DNA from: Thermoguttaceae bacterium
GTDB lineage: Bacteria; Planctomycetota; Planctomycetia; Pirellulales; Thermoguttaceae
Direction of reading: 5' to 3'
Length of the DNA: 44,631 bases
Assembly: GCA_025062105.1 (NCBI GenBank)
Contig: JANXAQ010000009.1
Location: forward strand, 1-44,631
Shown here one piece after another: positions 24,879-35,053 of the stretch. Position numbers and translations under genes: made by a program. Under the pieces are notes generated by a model that saw nothing but the letters and a program-made list of their open reading frames with translations, did not search any database and was not told where the DNA came from. The stretch's first letter is position 1. Each line of letters begins with the position of its first letter.

Positions 24879-26381
24879 ATGGAGAAAAACACCTTGTCGG
24901 TTGGAATCATTGGCGGAGGCTTGGCCGGCCTGAGCGCTGCAGTGGCGTTGGCTGGCCGGGGCTTTCGGGTCGAACTGTTTGAAAGCCGACCGCACCTCGG
25001 AGGACGGGCCGGATCGTTCTGGGAACCGACAGTCGGAAGGTGGATTGACTTCGGCCAGCATGTCCTGATGGGCTGCTGCAGCCAGATGCTCCGTTTCTGC
25101 CAACAGACCGGCCTGGATCAATTCCTTTGCCGATACCGGAAGATTTACTTTGTGGATCTCCAGGGCCGAACCTACCCCTTAAAGAGCAACCGACTGCTCC
25201 CAGCACCGTTGCATCTAGCGCCGGCCTTTTGCCGATTCGGGTTTCTCTCCTGCCGGGATCGACTGAAGGTGCTCTGCGGGTTAGCCGCACTCTTCCGAAG
25301 CAGACAACCCCTGGAAGAGATGACTTTTGGCCAATGGCTTTTGGCCCAAGGGCAAACACCATCGGCCATCAGGCGGTTTTGGACTCCGGTGGTGCTGAGC
25401 GCCCTGGCCGACGTGCCGGAGCGGGTAGCTTTGTCGGCCGCCCGCAACGTATTTGTCGAAGGCCTGTTGGGAAGCCGGGAGGCCTTTCACCTGCTTCGCC
25501 CCACCCGCCCTTGGGGACACCTATTAGACGAATACCTCGGCCAATGGCTTGCCCAGCGCGGGGTGGTCCTGCATCGGCATAGGCCAATTCGACATATCGA
25601 TGCCAATATCCACCAAGTGCGCCATCTTGTGTTGAAAGATGGGACTTGGAAAACGTTCGACTTTTACATTTTGGCAGTTCCCTGGCGGCAGGCAGCTGGT
25701 TTGCTACCTCCGGCCCTCCACCAAGCCATCCCCCAGTTAGCCCGAGCCACCCTTTTAGAGCCCGGAGCCATCACCACCTGGCATCTGTGGCTGGATCGGC
25801 CCATTAGTCAGTTACCCCAGGCAGTTATAGTGGGCGGAAGAATTCAATGGGTTTTTAGCGGTTTGGACCAGTGTGGGGAGGGCCAACCGGCTTTGCAACG
25901 CCTATCTTATGGAAAGAAAGAATGTACATTTTCAGCTAGCCCGGAAAGGCTCAAGTGGTGGGCTGAGATGCCCCCTCACCAGAAGGAGAATTCGATAGGT
26001 AGCAAGCAGGGCATCGGGGAGTTCCTTCCCAACAAAGGGAGAGACTTTTACTACTATCAGGTGGTTCTCAGTGCCACCCATGCCTTGCCTACCACTTGGG
26101 TGCCCCAAACCATTGAAGAAGTGCTAGGGGAACTTCAGGGGGTTTTCCCGGCCGCTAAAGGAGCCCGCCTCCTAGGGTTCCGGAGGGTGAAGATGCACGA
26201 AGCGGTGTTTTCGCCTCAGCCGCACGTGGACCCAATCCGCCCCAGTCAGAACACTCCTATAGAGAACCTGGCTTTGGCCGGAGATTGGACTGCCACAGGT
26301 TGGCCGGCCACCATGGAAAGTGCGGTTCGGAGCGGCTTGCAGGCCGCCAAGGTGGCTTTAGAGCGGTTAAAAATCTACTAA
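24879..26381 (+). CDS. hpnE: FAD-dependent hydroxysqualene dehydroxylase, HpnE-like
   Basis: This 500-residue flavoprotein of the amine-oxidase/phytoene-desaturase family has the dinucleotide motif GIIGGGLAGLSAAVAL (9-24), the follow-on ESRPHLGGRAGSF, and the C-terminal FAD motif LALAGDWTATGWPATMESAVRSG. HpnE reduces hydroxysqualene to squalene after HpnC and HpnD. Proximity to hpnD on the same strand supports this over a carotenoid desaturase. GGAGA lies about ten bases before the ATG. A poorly conserved polar insert (around residues 345-385, with KECTFSASPERLKWW) lies between the substrate domain and the last FAD strand. The stop codon TAA is itself the target triplet of the repeat element that follows. 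Confidence 0.82.
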   Translation: MEKNTLSVGIIGGGLAGLSAAVALAGRGFRVELFESRPHLGGRAGSFWEPTVGRWIDFGQHVLMGCCSQMLRFCQQTGLDQFLCRYRKIYFVDLQGRTYPLKSNRLLPAPLHLAPAFCRFGFLSCRDRLKVLCGLAALFRSRQPLEEMTFGQWLLAQGQTPSAIRRFWTPVVLSALADVPERVALSAARNVFVEGLLGSREAFHLLRPTRPWGHLLDEYLGQWLAQRGVVLHRHRPIRHIDANIHQVRHLVLKDGTWKTFDFYILAVPWRQAAGLLPPALHQAIPQLARATLLEPGAITTWHLWLDRPISQLPQAVIVGGRIQWVFSGLDQCGEGQPALQRLSYGKKECTFSASPERLKWWAEMPPHQKENSIGSKQGIGEFLPNKGRDFYYYQVVLSATHALPTTWVPQTIEEVLGELQGVFPAAKGARLLGFRRVKMHEAVFSPQPHVDPIRPSQNTPIENLALAGDWTATGWPATMESAVRSGLQAAKVALERLKIY

Positions 26382-26483
26382 GCTCGACTTTGGCAATTTT
26401 CAACTCTGTACCGGATGCCTATTGCTCTAACTTTTTGAGAATGTTCGAGTTAGGCAGTTGCATGTATAAAGGAGGGTGCTGCC
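26382..26483 (+). repeat. B10a: left part of a family B element, truncated
   Basis: It begins GCTCGACTTTGGCAATTTTC directly after the hpnE stop TAA (26379-26381) and is followed by another TAA (26484-26486). The right terminus is missing. Confidence 0.7.
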
Positions 26484-26486
26484 TAA

Positions 26487-26637
26487 GCTCGACTTCTACC
26501 AATTTTTCTAACCTTTTTTATTTCAAGGAGTTAGACATTGCGGATTTTCTGGTCGGCAAATTTTCCAGCGCCAATATTTCCAAAGGGTGAGGACATCCAA
26601 AGGGGGACTACACCCTGGAAATTGGCAACAGTCGAGC
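26487..26637 (+). mobile_element. B10b: family B element chained to B10a
   Basis: Termini are GCTCGACTTCTACC and GGCAACAGTCGAGC. It is flanked by TAA (26484-26486) and TAA (26638-26640). Confidence 0.83.
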
Positions 26638-26699
26638 TAAAAGGGCAATTTTGTCTGGGTGCGGATGGGGTAGAGCCACTACCCGGGTGGTACCTGTTT

Positions 26700-27117
26700 C
26701 TAGCCGTGAGTGTTGAAATACCGAGGCAAATCTCTTTTGTCTAGTTTATGTATTTGATTTATATTTTTTGTTCTTTTCATTTTGTGCATTTTCTGTATTT
26801 GAAAATCTTTTCTTACCCATGTCTGATTTACTTTGCCCAGGGTATGGGATATTTGCCCCAGGTTTGGGGTGGCCGAGACTCGTGAAGCTTTGTCGAAAAA
26901 TCCTTCTTTCAGGGGGTTATATCTTCGGGAAAATCGGCCGATGGTAGAATGCATTGCTAGCATTAGGTGTCTGGTCCTTGGAAGAGCAAAATGAGGGGCC
27001 GGGGAACCTGGCGTTGTATAACCAGGGACATGGTGGGAACCATGGGTTCTGCTGGCTCCCTTGAGCAGACGGTTGGGCAGACGCGGCCAGCCCCCTAGAG
27101 AATTATGGAGTCTTCCC
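26700..27117 (+). promoter_or_regulatory. AT-rich leader region of dnaE
   Basis: The run from about 26741 to 26812 is markedly T-rich, with TGTATTTGA occurring in near-duplicate, unlike the surrounding sequence. It is the obvious promoter region of dnaE, although I cannot fix a -35/-10 pair. No repeat element lies between here and the gene. Confidence 0.4.
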
Positions 27118-30100
27118 ATGACATATCGCCCGTTTGTACATCTTCATTGCCATAGTCATTACAGTCTGTTAGATGGTGCCGGTCGGATCGACGAATTGGT
27201 CGAACAGGCTAAGGCCTTACGGATGAATGCCTTAGCGCTGACGGACCATGGCAACCTGTATGGGGCGTTGGAGTTTTACCAGAAGGCCAAGGCCGTGGGC
27301 ATAAAACCGATTTTGGGCTATGAGGCGTATGTGGCTCCCGGCAGTCGATTCCAGAAGGAAGCCGCCGGCCAGAAAGAAAGCAGTTTTCATCTGACGCTAT
27401 TGGCGCAGAACGCTACGGGATTTCGGAACCTGGTGAAGTTAGCCTCTGCAGCTTTTTTGGAGGGGTTTTATTATCGGCCTCGGATCGACAAACAGTTACT
27501 GGCAGAGCGGCAGGAGGGGATAATTTGTTTAAGTGGATGTGCTTCCAGTGAACTAGGTCGTCTGCTTGCCACCGGCGCCGAAGCAGATCTGAATCGGGCT
27601 GTGCAGGTGGCTGGATGGTTTCGGGAGGTATTCGGGGATAGATATTTCATCGAGATCCAAAATAATGGGATGGAATTGCAAAAGGCGATTCTCCAAGGGG
27701 CAGTGCAGATAAGCCGACGGACTGGCATTCCCCTAGTGGCTACCAGCGATGTGCACTATGTGCGGCCGGAGGACGCTCTTACTCAGGATATCCTTTTGTG
27801 CATTAGTACTGGGAAAACCCGAAACGAACCGAACCGGCTCCGGATGGAGACCAACGAGTTCTATCTGCGGAGTCCGGAAGAGATGTATCAAGTCTTTTCT
27901 GGGCTGGAAGAGGCGGTGAAGCGGACTCAAGAGATTGCCGATTCGGTGGAGATCGAGTTGGAGTTGGGCCGCCGCCATTTTCCCGTCTTCACCCCACCGG
28001 AAGGGAAGAGCTCAGAACAGTTTCTGCGTCAGCTATGTTTGGAAGGTTTACAGCAACGGTATGCGGATCGGCCGGAACGATGGCAGAACGGTCAGCTTGC
28101 TCCGGAGGTTCTTGAGCGGTTAGAGCGGGAGCTCCGGGTGATCTCGAAACTGGGGTTTGCCAATTATTTTTTGATTGTTTGGGATTTTGTGCGGTTTGCG
28201 CGGGAGCGAGGGATTGCCGCCTCGGCTCGGGGGTCGGCCGTTGGATCATTGGTTGCATATGCATTAGGTCTAAGTCATGTTTGTCCCCTCGAATATGACC
28301 TTTTGTTTGAGCGGTTTTTGGATGAGAATCGCCAGGAGGCCCCAGATATTGACATCGATTTTGACAAAGAGCGGCGGGGGGAGGTATTAGCCTATGTCCG
28401 GGAAAAATATGGGGCGGAGAATGTGGCTCAGATAGCCACTTTTGGTCGAATGGCGGCTCGAGCGGCCATCCGGGATGTGGGGCGGGCCCTTGGAATGCCC
28501 ATTGCCAAAGTGGATGCCGTGGTGGCGAAGGTACCTGAAAAATTGAATATAACTCTCGATCAGGCCCTCCAGCAAAGCGAACAGCTCCGCCGGGAATACG
28601 ACACTAATCCGGAAGTCCGAGAACTGTTAGACTTGGCTCGCCGAGTGGAAGGCCTGGTACGGAATGTAGGTACTCATGCGGCCGCAGTCGTTATTGCCGA
28701 TCGACCTCTTACGGAGTATGTCCCCCTGCAATTTAGCCAAGACAGGAAAAACGCCGAAGTGATCACCCAGTGGGCCATGGGCGATGTGGAACGGGCCGGA
28801 CTGTTGAAAATGGACTTTCTGGGCCTGCGCAATTTGACCATCCTTTCCAAGGCGGTTCGGTCGATCGAACAATCGATCGGCCATTCGATCGACCCGTATC
28901 GGTTTCCCCTGGACGATGGAGACACCTTTGACCTGCTTTGCCGTGGCGAAACCAAAGGTATCTTCCAACTAGAAAGCGATGGCATCCGGGATCTGTTGCA
29001 ACGCATGCAGCCGGATCATTTTCGGGATATTATCGCCGTCAACGCTCTGTATCGGCCGGGACCTTTGGAAGGCGGTATGGTGGACGAATATATCCAAGTC
29101 AAACACGGCCGAAAACAAGCCGAATATCGGCACCCAATTATGAAAGAAATCTTGGAAGAGACTCACGGGGTAATGGTCTACCAAGAGCAGGTCATGCGCA
29201 TTTTGAATCGGTTGGGGGGGATAGGCCTAGCCGATGCGTATAAATGCATCAAAGCCATCAGCAAAAAGAAACTGCCGATCATCGCAAAGTATAGAGAGCA
29301 ATTTGTTCACGGCGCCCAACAGCAGGGACTCAGCCGTCGGGAGGCGGAGGAGCAATTCGCTCTAGTGGAGAAGTTCGCCGGCTACGGATTTAATAAGTCT
29401 CATTCGACGGCCTATGCGCTGATCGCCTATATGACAGCGTATCTAAAGTCGCATTGGCCGATGCAGTTCATGGCCGCTTTGTTATCGAGCGATATCCCCA
29501 TGCGCAACTTCAAGCGCAAAGACCCGGTGGTGCGCCACTTGGAAGAATGCCGTCGTCTGCAGATCGAGGTCTTGGGCCCAGATGTGAATCGTTCCGAAGT
29601 GGAATTTACCGTTTGGGAAGGGAAGATCAGTTTTGGTTTGGCGGCCGTCAAAGGTTGCGGAGCGGCTGCGGCGTCGGCCATTGTCCAAGAGCGACACCGC
29701 GGCGGCCCGTTCCAAAGTCTGTTGGATTTCTGTATGCGGATCGACCCTGCCATCGTCCATCGGGGCGCCATCGAATCGCTTATCAAAGCAGGAGCCTTCG
29801 ATAGCTTGGGTATCCGCCGCTCTCAATGCATGGCGATGTTAGACAAGTTTTTACAGGCTGGAGCTGCTGCGGCCGCGGATCGTCGAACCGGTCAACGGAG
29901 CCTCTTCGAAGAACCCACAGCGTCCTACTGTTCCCCAGCGGACCTCCTGGAATTGCCAGAACTCCCAGAATGGCCTTTACGAGAACGACTGAGCAAAGAA
30001 AAAGAAGTTCTCGGTTTTTATCTGTCTAGTCATCCGTTGGAAGAATATCAGAAGCTGTTGGAAACCTATGGCAGCCATACGAGCACCGCGGCGGCCAAAT

Positions 30101-30714
30101 TGCCCCACCGAACCGAAGTTCGATTGTGCGGAATGATCTCCAGCATCAGCTGGCGAAACACCCGTACCTCCCGACCCGGATCGCCCACCCGATATGCCAT
30201 CTTTGATCTAGAAGATATGGCAGGTGTGATCCAATGTATCCTTTGGCCGGAGCCCTGCCTCCAGTACGGCGTCCTTATTCAGCCGGAAGCGCTTGTAGCC
30301 ATTACCGGCTATATCGAGCGGCGGCCAGAAGAGGAAGAAGGTACCCTGATCGTCACGGAAGTAGTGCCGCTAGAAGAAGCACCGGCTCATTATAGCCGAT
30401 TGGTAACGCTGCGAGTGGAAGAACGGCGTCTGGGAATCGAGGGACTGCAGCAGCTTCATCAGCTGCTGCAATCTTGGCCCGGCAGTGTGCCGGTGGAACT
30501 CCTGCTCCTACTGGCCGACGGCGTCAAGCTCCGGTGCCGATGCACTGAATTACAAATCCGGCTTACCCGCCAACTTCAAACAGAGCTAGAGAAACTACTC
30601 GGTCCGAACAGCATTGCCGTTATTGTGAAGCCAGCCCGGCAACCGAACCGCTCTGCCTCTGGAGTAGAAAAAATACCGCTCCGAAATAACGGACGCCTCC
30701 GAACGGCACAGTAA
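27118..30714 (+). CDS. dnaE: DNA polymerase III alpha subunit
   Basis: This 1198-residue protein is the replicative polymerase catalytic subunit. The N-terminal PHP domain starts HLHCHSHYSLLDGAG. The polymerase acidic motif PDIDIDFDKERR lies near residue 408 and the following KMDFLGLRNL near 565. YGFNKSHSTAYALIAYMTAYLK closes the polymerase core. QRSLF (926-930) fits the internal beta-clamp-binding motif, and an OB-fold region follows near 1000-1045 (VRLCGMISSI...YAIFDLEDMAGVIQC). The ATG at 27118 is preferred over the frame start at 27061 because GGAG lies seven bases upstream. The length is normal for DnaE1. It is convergent with the sugar dehydratase gene. Confidence 0.97.
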   Translation: MTYRPFVHLHCHSHYSLLDGAGRIDELVEQAKALRMNALALTDHGNLYGALEFYQKAKAVGIKPILGYEAYVAPGSRFQKEAAGQKESSFHLTLLAQNATGFRNLVKLASAAFLEGFYYRPRIDKQLLAERQEGIICLSGCASSELGRLLATGAEADLNRAVQVAGWFREVFGDRYFIEIQNNGMELQKAILQGAVQISRRTGIPLVATSDVHYVRPEDALTQDILLCISTGKTRNEPNRLRMETNEFYLRSPEEMYQVFSGLEEAVKRTQEIADSVEIELELGRRHFPVFTPPEGKSSEQFLRQLCLEGLQQRYADRPERWQNGQLAPEVLERLERELRVISKLGFANYFLIVWDFVRFARERGIAASARGSAVGSLVAYALGLSHVCPLEYDLLFERFLDENRQEAPDIDIDFDKERRGEVLAYVREKYGAENVAQIATFGRMAARAAIRDVGRALGMPIAKVDAVVAKVPEKLNITLDQALQQSEQLRREYDTNPEVRELLDLARRVEGLVRNVGTHAAAVVIADRPLTEYVPLQFSQDRKNAEVITQWAMGDVERAGLLKMDFLGLRNLTILSKAVRSIEQSIGHSIDPYRFPLDDGDTFDLLCRGETKGIFQLESDGIRDLLQRMQPDHFRDIIAVNALYRPGPLEGGMVDEYIQVKHGRKQAEYRHPIMKEILEETHGVMVYQEQVMRILNRLGGIGLADAYKCIKAISKKKLPIIAKYREQFVHGAQQQGLSRREAEEQFALVEKFAGYGFNKSHSTAYALIAYMTAYLKSHWPMQFMAALLSSDIPMRNFKRKDPVVRHLEECRRLQIEVLGPDVNRSEVEFTVWEGKISFGLAAVKGCGAAAASAIVQERHRGGPFQSLLDFCMRIDPAIVHRGAIESLIKAGAFDSLGIRRSQCMAMLDKFLQAGAAAAADRRTGQRSLFEEPTASYCSPADLLELPELPEWPLRERLSKEKEVLGFYLSSHPLEEYQKLLETYGSHTSTAAAKLPHRTEVRLCGMISSISWRNTRTSRPGSPTRYAIFDLEDMAGVIQCILWPEPCLQYGVLIQPEALVAITGYIERRPEEEEGTLIVTEVVPLEEAPAHYSRLVTLRVEERRLGIEGLQQLHQLLQSWPGSVPVELLLLLADGVKLRCRCTELQIRLTRQLQTELEKLLGPNSIAVIVKPARQPNRSASGVEKIPLRNNGRLRTAQ

Positions 30715-30775
30715 GCCTTCTGTAGTGCAAATGGAGGATGAGTTCTTCTGCCTGTGCTGGCGGAGTGCTTTCTAA

Positions 30776-30924
30776 GAGGCTGTCGGAAAAAAGCATTTTA
30801 GCCTAAAGGTAGGCAGACCCCTTTGCTCCGATGGGAATGGAATTCTTTTTAGCACTGGTGCCAACGCAATTCCCGGAGCGATGTTCGGGCAAGCCGCTGT
30901 ATGCCTTAATTTTCATACAGCCTC
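30776..30924. mobile_element. D2: inverted-repeat element of the GAGGCTGTC group
   Basis: It starts GAGGCTGTCGGAAAAAAGC and ends AATTTTCATACAGCCTC. The left triplet is TAA (30773-30775), the right is TTA (30925-30927). The interior is unlike C or D1. It follows dnaE and is joined directly to B9. Confidence 0.72.
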
Positions 30925-30927
30925 TTA

Positions 30928-31076
30928 GCTCGACTTTTGCCATTTTTCCTAAGTCCTTTTGTTTCCAGGAGTTAGGGCGAAGGGGCCTTTGTTCATGCAA
31001 TTTCCTAACTCCAATATTGATAAGAAGTTAGAGCATTTCTTTTCCGGGCGGAAGCCAAAAAAGGCCAAAGTCAAGC
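30928..31076 (+). mobile_element. B9: family B element chained to D2, ending in the stop of the next gene
   Basis: Termini are GCTCGACTTTTGCC and AAGGCCAAAGTCAAGC. It lies between TTA (30925-30927) and TAA (31077-31079). Its last base supplies the G of the TAG stop of the minus-strand gene at 31076. Confidence 0.85.
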
Positions 31077-33103
31077 TAAGCAGCTTGGCGACGATCTTGG
31101 CTGACCGGTGGGAATCGTTCTTCGGCAAAGCGCCGAGCCTGAAATTGGGGAATCAATTCCTCAAGGGCACGAAGGATAGCCTGATCTTGGTGCTGTTCGG
31201 CCAATTGCTCTAAGCGCAGAATGGCAGCCCGAACGGCTTGGGGGTCTCGACGGGTACAGTCGGCCAGCAGAATCTTCGGATGGGAGGTTGGGAGCCGTTT
31301 TTCCCCAGGAAGATGCAGCTCCTCGGAAAGTTTTTCCCCCGGCCGAATCCCAGTGAAAACAATATCAATATCTACTCCCGGGCGCAGGCCCGACAAGCGA
31401 ATCATATCTTCGGCCAGATCCAGAATGCGGACCGGTTCGCCCATATCCAGCAGGAGGATTTCGCCGCTTCGACCAATAGCACCGGCTTGGATCACTAATT
31501 TTGCTGCCTCCGGAATGGTCATGAAGTATCGACACATCCGGGGATCGGTTACGGTTACCGGTCCACCTTCGGCTATCTGCTGGCGGAAGACGGGCACCAC
31601 ACTACCAGCAGAATCTAAGACATTACCAAACCGAACTGTAACAAATCGGCACGGGGAAAGATCCCGCAGCGATTGTACATAGATTTCAGCGGCCCGTTTG
31701 CAGGCGCCCATCACACTACTGGGATTGACTGCTTTATCCGTAGAGATCAGGACGAAACTCCGAACACCTTTTTGCATAGCCAGATCGGCCAACTGACGGG
31801 TGGCTCGTACAATGTTTTTGACCGCCTCGGTAGGATGCCGTTCCAAAAGCGGAACATGTTTATAGGCAGCCGCATGAAACACAATTTCCGGCCTGTATCG
31901 GTCCAAAATATATTCCATCCGGGTTCGGTCCAACACATCGGCCAGTAGCACTTCCGTGGGTACCTCCGTCTGTTTGTTTTGAAGCTCTCGTTCCAGGAAG
32001 AATTGGCCTGTCTCCGATCGGTCAATCAGAACCAAGAGCGAGGGAGAAAATTGGATCAATTGCCGACAGATCTCCGAGCCAATGCTTCCGGCACTGCCAG
32101 TTACCAGCAGCCGTCGGCCATCGATCCAATGGCGGATGTTTTCTAAATCCAGTTGAACCGGCTCTCGACGCAGGAGATCCTCGATAGCTACAGGGCGTGG
32201 GCGAATCGTGACTCGACCACTGATTATTTGCTCATAACTAGGCAACACCCGCACTCGAACCCCTAACTGCTGGGTCTGTTGGATCAAACGGCGAACCGCT
32301 CGACCAGGCAAGGCATCGGAAAGAATCAAAATTTCTTGAACTTCGTATTTTTGGGCCAAAGAGGCGATATGGTCTAATGTTCCCACCACCGGCACGCCAC
32401 CAATGTGGCTACCTACCCGAGAGGGGTCTTCATCCACAAAACCGACCACTACATAATTCCATCGAGTATTCCGACGACTCAGCGTCCGGAGCAATGCCTC
32501 ACCAGCATCATTGGCTCCGACAATAAAAATCGGGATTGCCCCCCGGCTGAAAAAAGGTAACCAACTCCGTTCGTATACCATCCGCAAAATCGCACGCATG
32601 CCCCCAATGCCCACTAGAGTGATTCCCCAGTCTAATACCAAGACACTGCGGGGGATCAGCTTTTGGTTCATCCATAAGCGGTCTGCCAAGGCAACGACCA
32701 GTACACTGACGGTAGCTGCCTCCGCCAACCAAATCAAATCATAAAAAGTTACATACCGGCTCCAACCCCGATGAAATCGAAATCCCCCAAATACGATTAA
32801 CTTAATTACGATCACCCATAGCCACATCCTCTGAAAACTAGCCCAATTGGCTAAGGGAATAGCTCCATCAAATCGCAGCCAATAGGCCAAATAAAAAATC
32901 CCACCGAAAATCGGCGCCATCAGGGCCAACCAGAGCAAATCCCGGCCAAGTCGGCTCCAGCTATGCTTCCAACTGGCAGCCGAGGTAGAACTGCTCAGAA
33001 CTTCCCCGGACACTTTGGGCCAAAATCCTTCTCTTTCACTTTCCCAATCAGGCCTTACCGGAGCAGAATCGGCAGAATATTGAAACTGGGGGATGCCATC
33101 CAT
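31076..33103 (-). CDS. CapD/WbpM-type nucleoside-diphosphate-sugar epimerase/dehydratase
   Basis: This 675-residue membrane protein has four or so N-terminal helices (about 54-77, 94-108, 125-141, 155-172). A first Rossmann (CoA-binding-like) domain follows with IFIVGANDAGEALL (193-206). A second extended short-chain dehydrogenase domain carries VTGSAGSIGSEICRQ (334-348) and AAYKHVPLLERHP near 415. These features match UDP-GlcNAc 4,6-dehydratase/C4-C6 enzymes of the CapD, WbpM and EpsC family, which act in surface polysaccharide synthesis. The length is normal for the membrane form. The stop TAG is formed at the junction with element B9. No glycosyltransferase neighbours are seen. The ATG at 33103 lacks a strong ribosome-binding site. 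Confidence 0.88.
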   Translation of the reverse strand: MDGIPQFQYSADSAPVRPDWESEREGFWPKVSGEVLSSSTSAASWKHSWSRLGRDLLWLALMAPIFGGIFYLAYWLRFDGAIPLANWASFQRMWLWVIVIKLIVFGGFRFHRGWSRYVTFYDLIWLAEAATVSVLVVALADRLWMNQKLIPRSVLVLDWGITLVGIGGMRAILRMVYERSWLPFFSRGAIPIFIVGANDAGEALLRTLSRRNTRWNYVVVGFVDEDPSRVGSHIGGVPVVGTLDHIASLAQKYEVQEILILSDALPGRAVRRLIQQTQQLGVRVRVLPSYEQIISGRVTIRPRPVAIEDLLRREPVQLDLENIRHWIDGRRLLVTGSAGSIGSEICRQLIQFSPSLLVLIDRSETGQFFLERELQNKQTEVPTEVLLADVLDRTRMEYILDRYRPEIVFHAAAYKHVPLLERHPTEAVKNIVRATRQLADLAMQKGVRSFVLISTDKAVNPSSVMGACKRAAEIYVQSLRDLSPCRFVTVRFGNVLDSAGSVVPVFRQQIAEGGPVTVTDPRMCRYFMTIPEAAKLVIQAGAIGRSGEILLLDMGEPVRILDLAEDMIRLSGLRPGVDIDIVFTGIRPGEKLSEELHLPGEKRLPTSHPKILLADCTRRDPQAVRAAILRLEQLAEQHQDQAILRALEELIPQFQARRFAEERFPPVSQDRRQAA

Positions 33104-33422
33104 GGCAAAGGCTTTTCTGCAAAATACGAAAAATATATGGAATAGGAAAAATAAATAAAATAGAGAATATAAGTAGAATTAAGACAACATCGCCCCGCTA
33201 AACTTTTCTGGCCCCATTGTTACCAAGAATTCCCTCCGAAGGTCAATCTCATTTCTCGGAACCACTTCTGCCCGATCACACTGCCTCCTATTTATCTTTA
33301 TCATCCCACAAAACCTGGAATCCATTTCGTCAAAACAATTTCTCTGATTCCCGGTTCCTGGGGAATGCCCTATAGATACGTTTTGGCGTAAAAATAAACG
33401 CCTCCTCGGCGGACTTCTCTCA

Positions 33423-33578
33423 GAGGATGTCTGAAACGGATAAGCCAGTCTTCCCTATTCCCCTGGCCGGGGAAGACTTCAGGTAACCAAGCCTGTCCAA
33501 ATCCCGGTCTGTAGCCCTGCTAGTTGGGGAAACAACTTGGGAGCCAAGTGAGCCAAAAAATTTCTTTCAGAAAGCCTC
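33423..33578. mobile_element. F1: inverted-repeat element, GAGGATGTC ends
   Basis: It runs from GAGGATGTCTGAAACGG to TTTCTTTCAGAAAGCCTC and is flanked by TCA at 33420-33422 and TCA at 33579-33581, another TNA duplication. The interior (CCAGTCTTCCCTATT, GGGGAAGACTT, CTGCTAGTTGGGGAAACAAC) is shared with F2. Confidence 0.83.
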
Positions 33579-33589
33579 TCAGATAAACT

Positions 33590-33792
33590 GGAAGCTCTGC
33601 AAAATCCTGAACATATAGTGAACTTTATGAAGAACTTTATGAAGTCGTGCTTCGGTAAGCTTTACCGAATGCCATTTCAACACTTACTATATGTAGGGTG
33701 CTAGCAGTGCCAGCAACCCAATATATTGGGCCAGTCCTGAAGGAAGCCCAAATGCTATTAAAAATATCTGTTTCGAATTATGCAGAGGTTCC
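33590..33792 (+). mobile_element. A9: family A element
   Basis: It starts GGAAGCTCTGCAAAATCC and ends TTATGCAGAGGTTCC. An internal duplication of GAACTTTATGAA lengthens it. The centre has ACTATATGTAGGGTGC and CCCAATATATTGGG. No clear target duplication. Confidence 0.83.
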
Positions 33793-33818
33793 AGACTTTC
33801 CTCCGTTCGGCGGAAGCG

Positions 33819-34646
33819 TTACTTGTGGGGGAGTTTTTTCAAGCAAGCCTGCAGGTACTGAAGGCTTTCTTTGGCAAGTCGTTCCACCCCGGGACTATAG
33901 TCAAACACTTCTACCGAGACCCAGCCTTGGTAACCTACCTGCTTAAGGGCGTCTAAGATAGGGATAAAATCCAACTGTCCGAAACCTGGTCCTTGCCGAT
34001 TCGGATCGTTGGCATGAAAGTGAACGAGCAGCTGATGATACTGGCGGATCAGGTCTGGAATCGGCACTTTTTCCGAACTCATGGCCTTGCAATCCAGATG
34101 CAATCGCACCTGAGGAGAGCCAATCCGCTGAATCAACTCCACCGCTTCGGCTGCCGTGCAAAGGAAATTGGTCTCCGAAGGAGCCAACGGTTCCACGGCC
34201 AAAATCACCTGATGCTTTTCCAGAACCGGCACAAGACGTTGAAACACTTCTGCTGCATACTCCATGGCTTGTTGGGGAGAGATTCCTTCCGGTATATCTC
34301 TCTGTTTGGGGGAACCAAAGACCATCACTCGGCCTTCCACGTCTGCACAGAATCGGCAAAGGTCTGCCAAATAATCTGCGGTGTGTCGGCGAATTTCTGC
34401 ATTGGGACTGGTTAGGTGGAAGCCTTCGGTTTTGGCCAACAGCCAATGCAGCCCAACGATTTCCAGACCCGCCTGGTGAGCTTGCTGCCGAATCGCAGAT
34501 CTAGTATTCTGGGAAATCTGGGTAACATAGGGAGCGATGGTAAAAGGGGCAATCTCTACCCCTTCATACCCACACTCGGCGGCAAAAGCAAAACCTCGCT
34601 CTAACGGCCAATCCTGAAACGTTTCATTGCAAATGGCAAACTTCAT
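33819..34646 (-). CDS. Sugar phosphate isomerase/epimerase-like TIM-barrel protein
   Basis: This 275-residue soluble protein belongs to the xylose-isomerase-like/AP-endonuclease-2 barrel group. It opens MKFAICNETFQDWPLERGFAF, with GYEGVEIAPF as the second strand. Typical metal-ligand places are EPLAPSETNFL, HLDCKAMS, HFHANDPN and VSVEVFDYSPG. Such enzymes isomerise or epimerise free or phosphorylated sugars in the cytoplasm; the exact substrate is not readable. The ATG at 34646 is chosen over the longer frame because AAAGGAG lies five bases ahead. The stop is about 40 bases from element A9. Confidence 0.85.
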   Translation of the reverse strand: MKFAICNETFQDWPLERGFAFAAECGYEGVEIAPFTIAPYVTQISQNTRSAIRQQAHQAGLEIVGLHWLLAKTEGFHLTSPNAEIRRHTADYLADLCRFCADVEGRVMVFGSPKQRDIPEGISPQQAMEYAAEVFQRLVPVLEKHQVILAVEPLAPSETNFLCTAAEAVELIQRIGSPQVRLHLDCKAMSSEKVPIPDLIRQYHQLLVHFHANDPNRQGPGFGQLDFIPILDALKQVGYQGWVSVEVFDYSPGVERLAKESLQYLQACLKKLPHK

Positions 34647-35053
34647 GGCGGCTCCTTTCCGTGCTTTCCAAACCTGTCCATCCCCTGGGAAACCCTTGTA
34701 CCTCCAAGCCTCCAACCACCTTAGATACCTAACCCTCCTTTTTGACTACCCGAACGCATCAGGATGTGTCTGAGGTCCTACGGGGCGATAAGGTGCGACA
34801 TGCCCCCAGCCGATTCCACTCCACCCACGCTATCAGACAAGGACTTTGGTAACCCTTTAGTCGAGTGGAATGGAGGGCTATGTTTTTTCTTGTTCGCCCT
34901 GCCCCAAGTTGGATCAGGTTGCGGCGGCAGACGGTAAACAACCAGGGCTTTTGCCCTTTCTGACGGGTGAGCAACGCTCACTCGGCTTTCCCCAACCAGG
35001 GCAAAGGCAAATTACTTCACTCGGCTGAAGTATGCCGGCCTTTGTTCATTTTG

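Larger units (their letters stand above)
33104..33818. other. Spacer with F1 and A9
   Basis: About 700 bases without a gene. The first 300 bases are plain intergenic sequence that presumably includes the promoter of the dehydratase gene; the remainder is F1 and A9. Confidence 0.7.
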
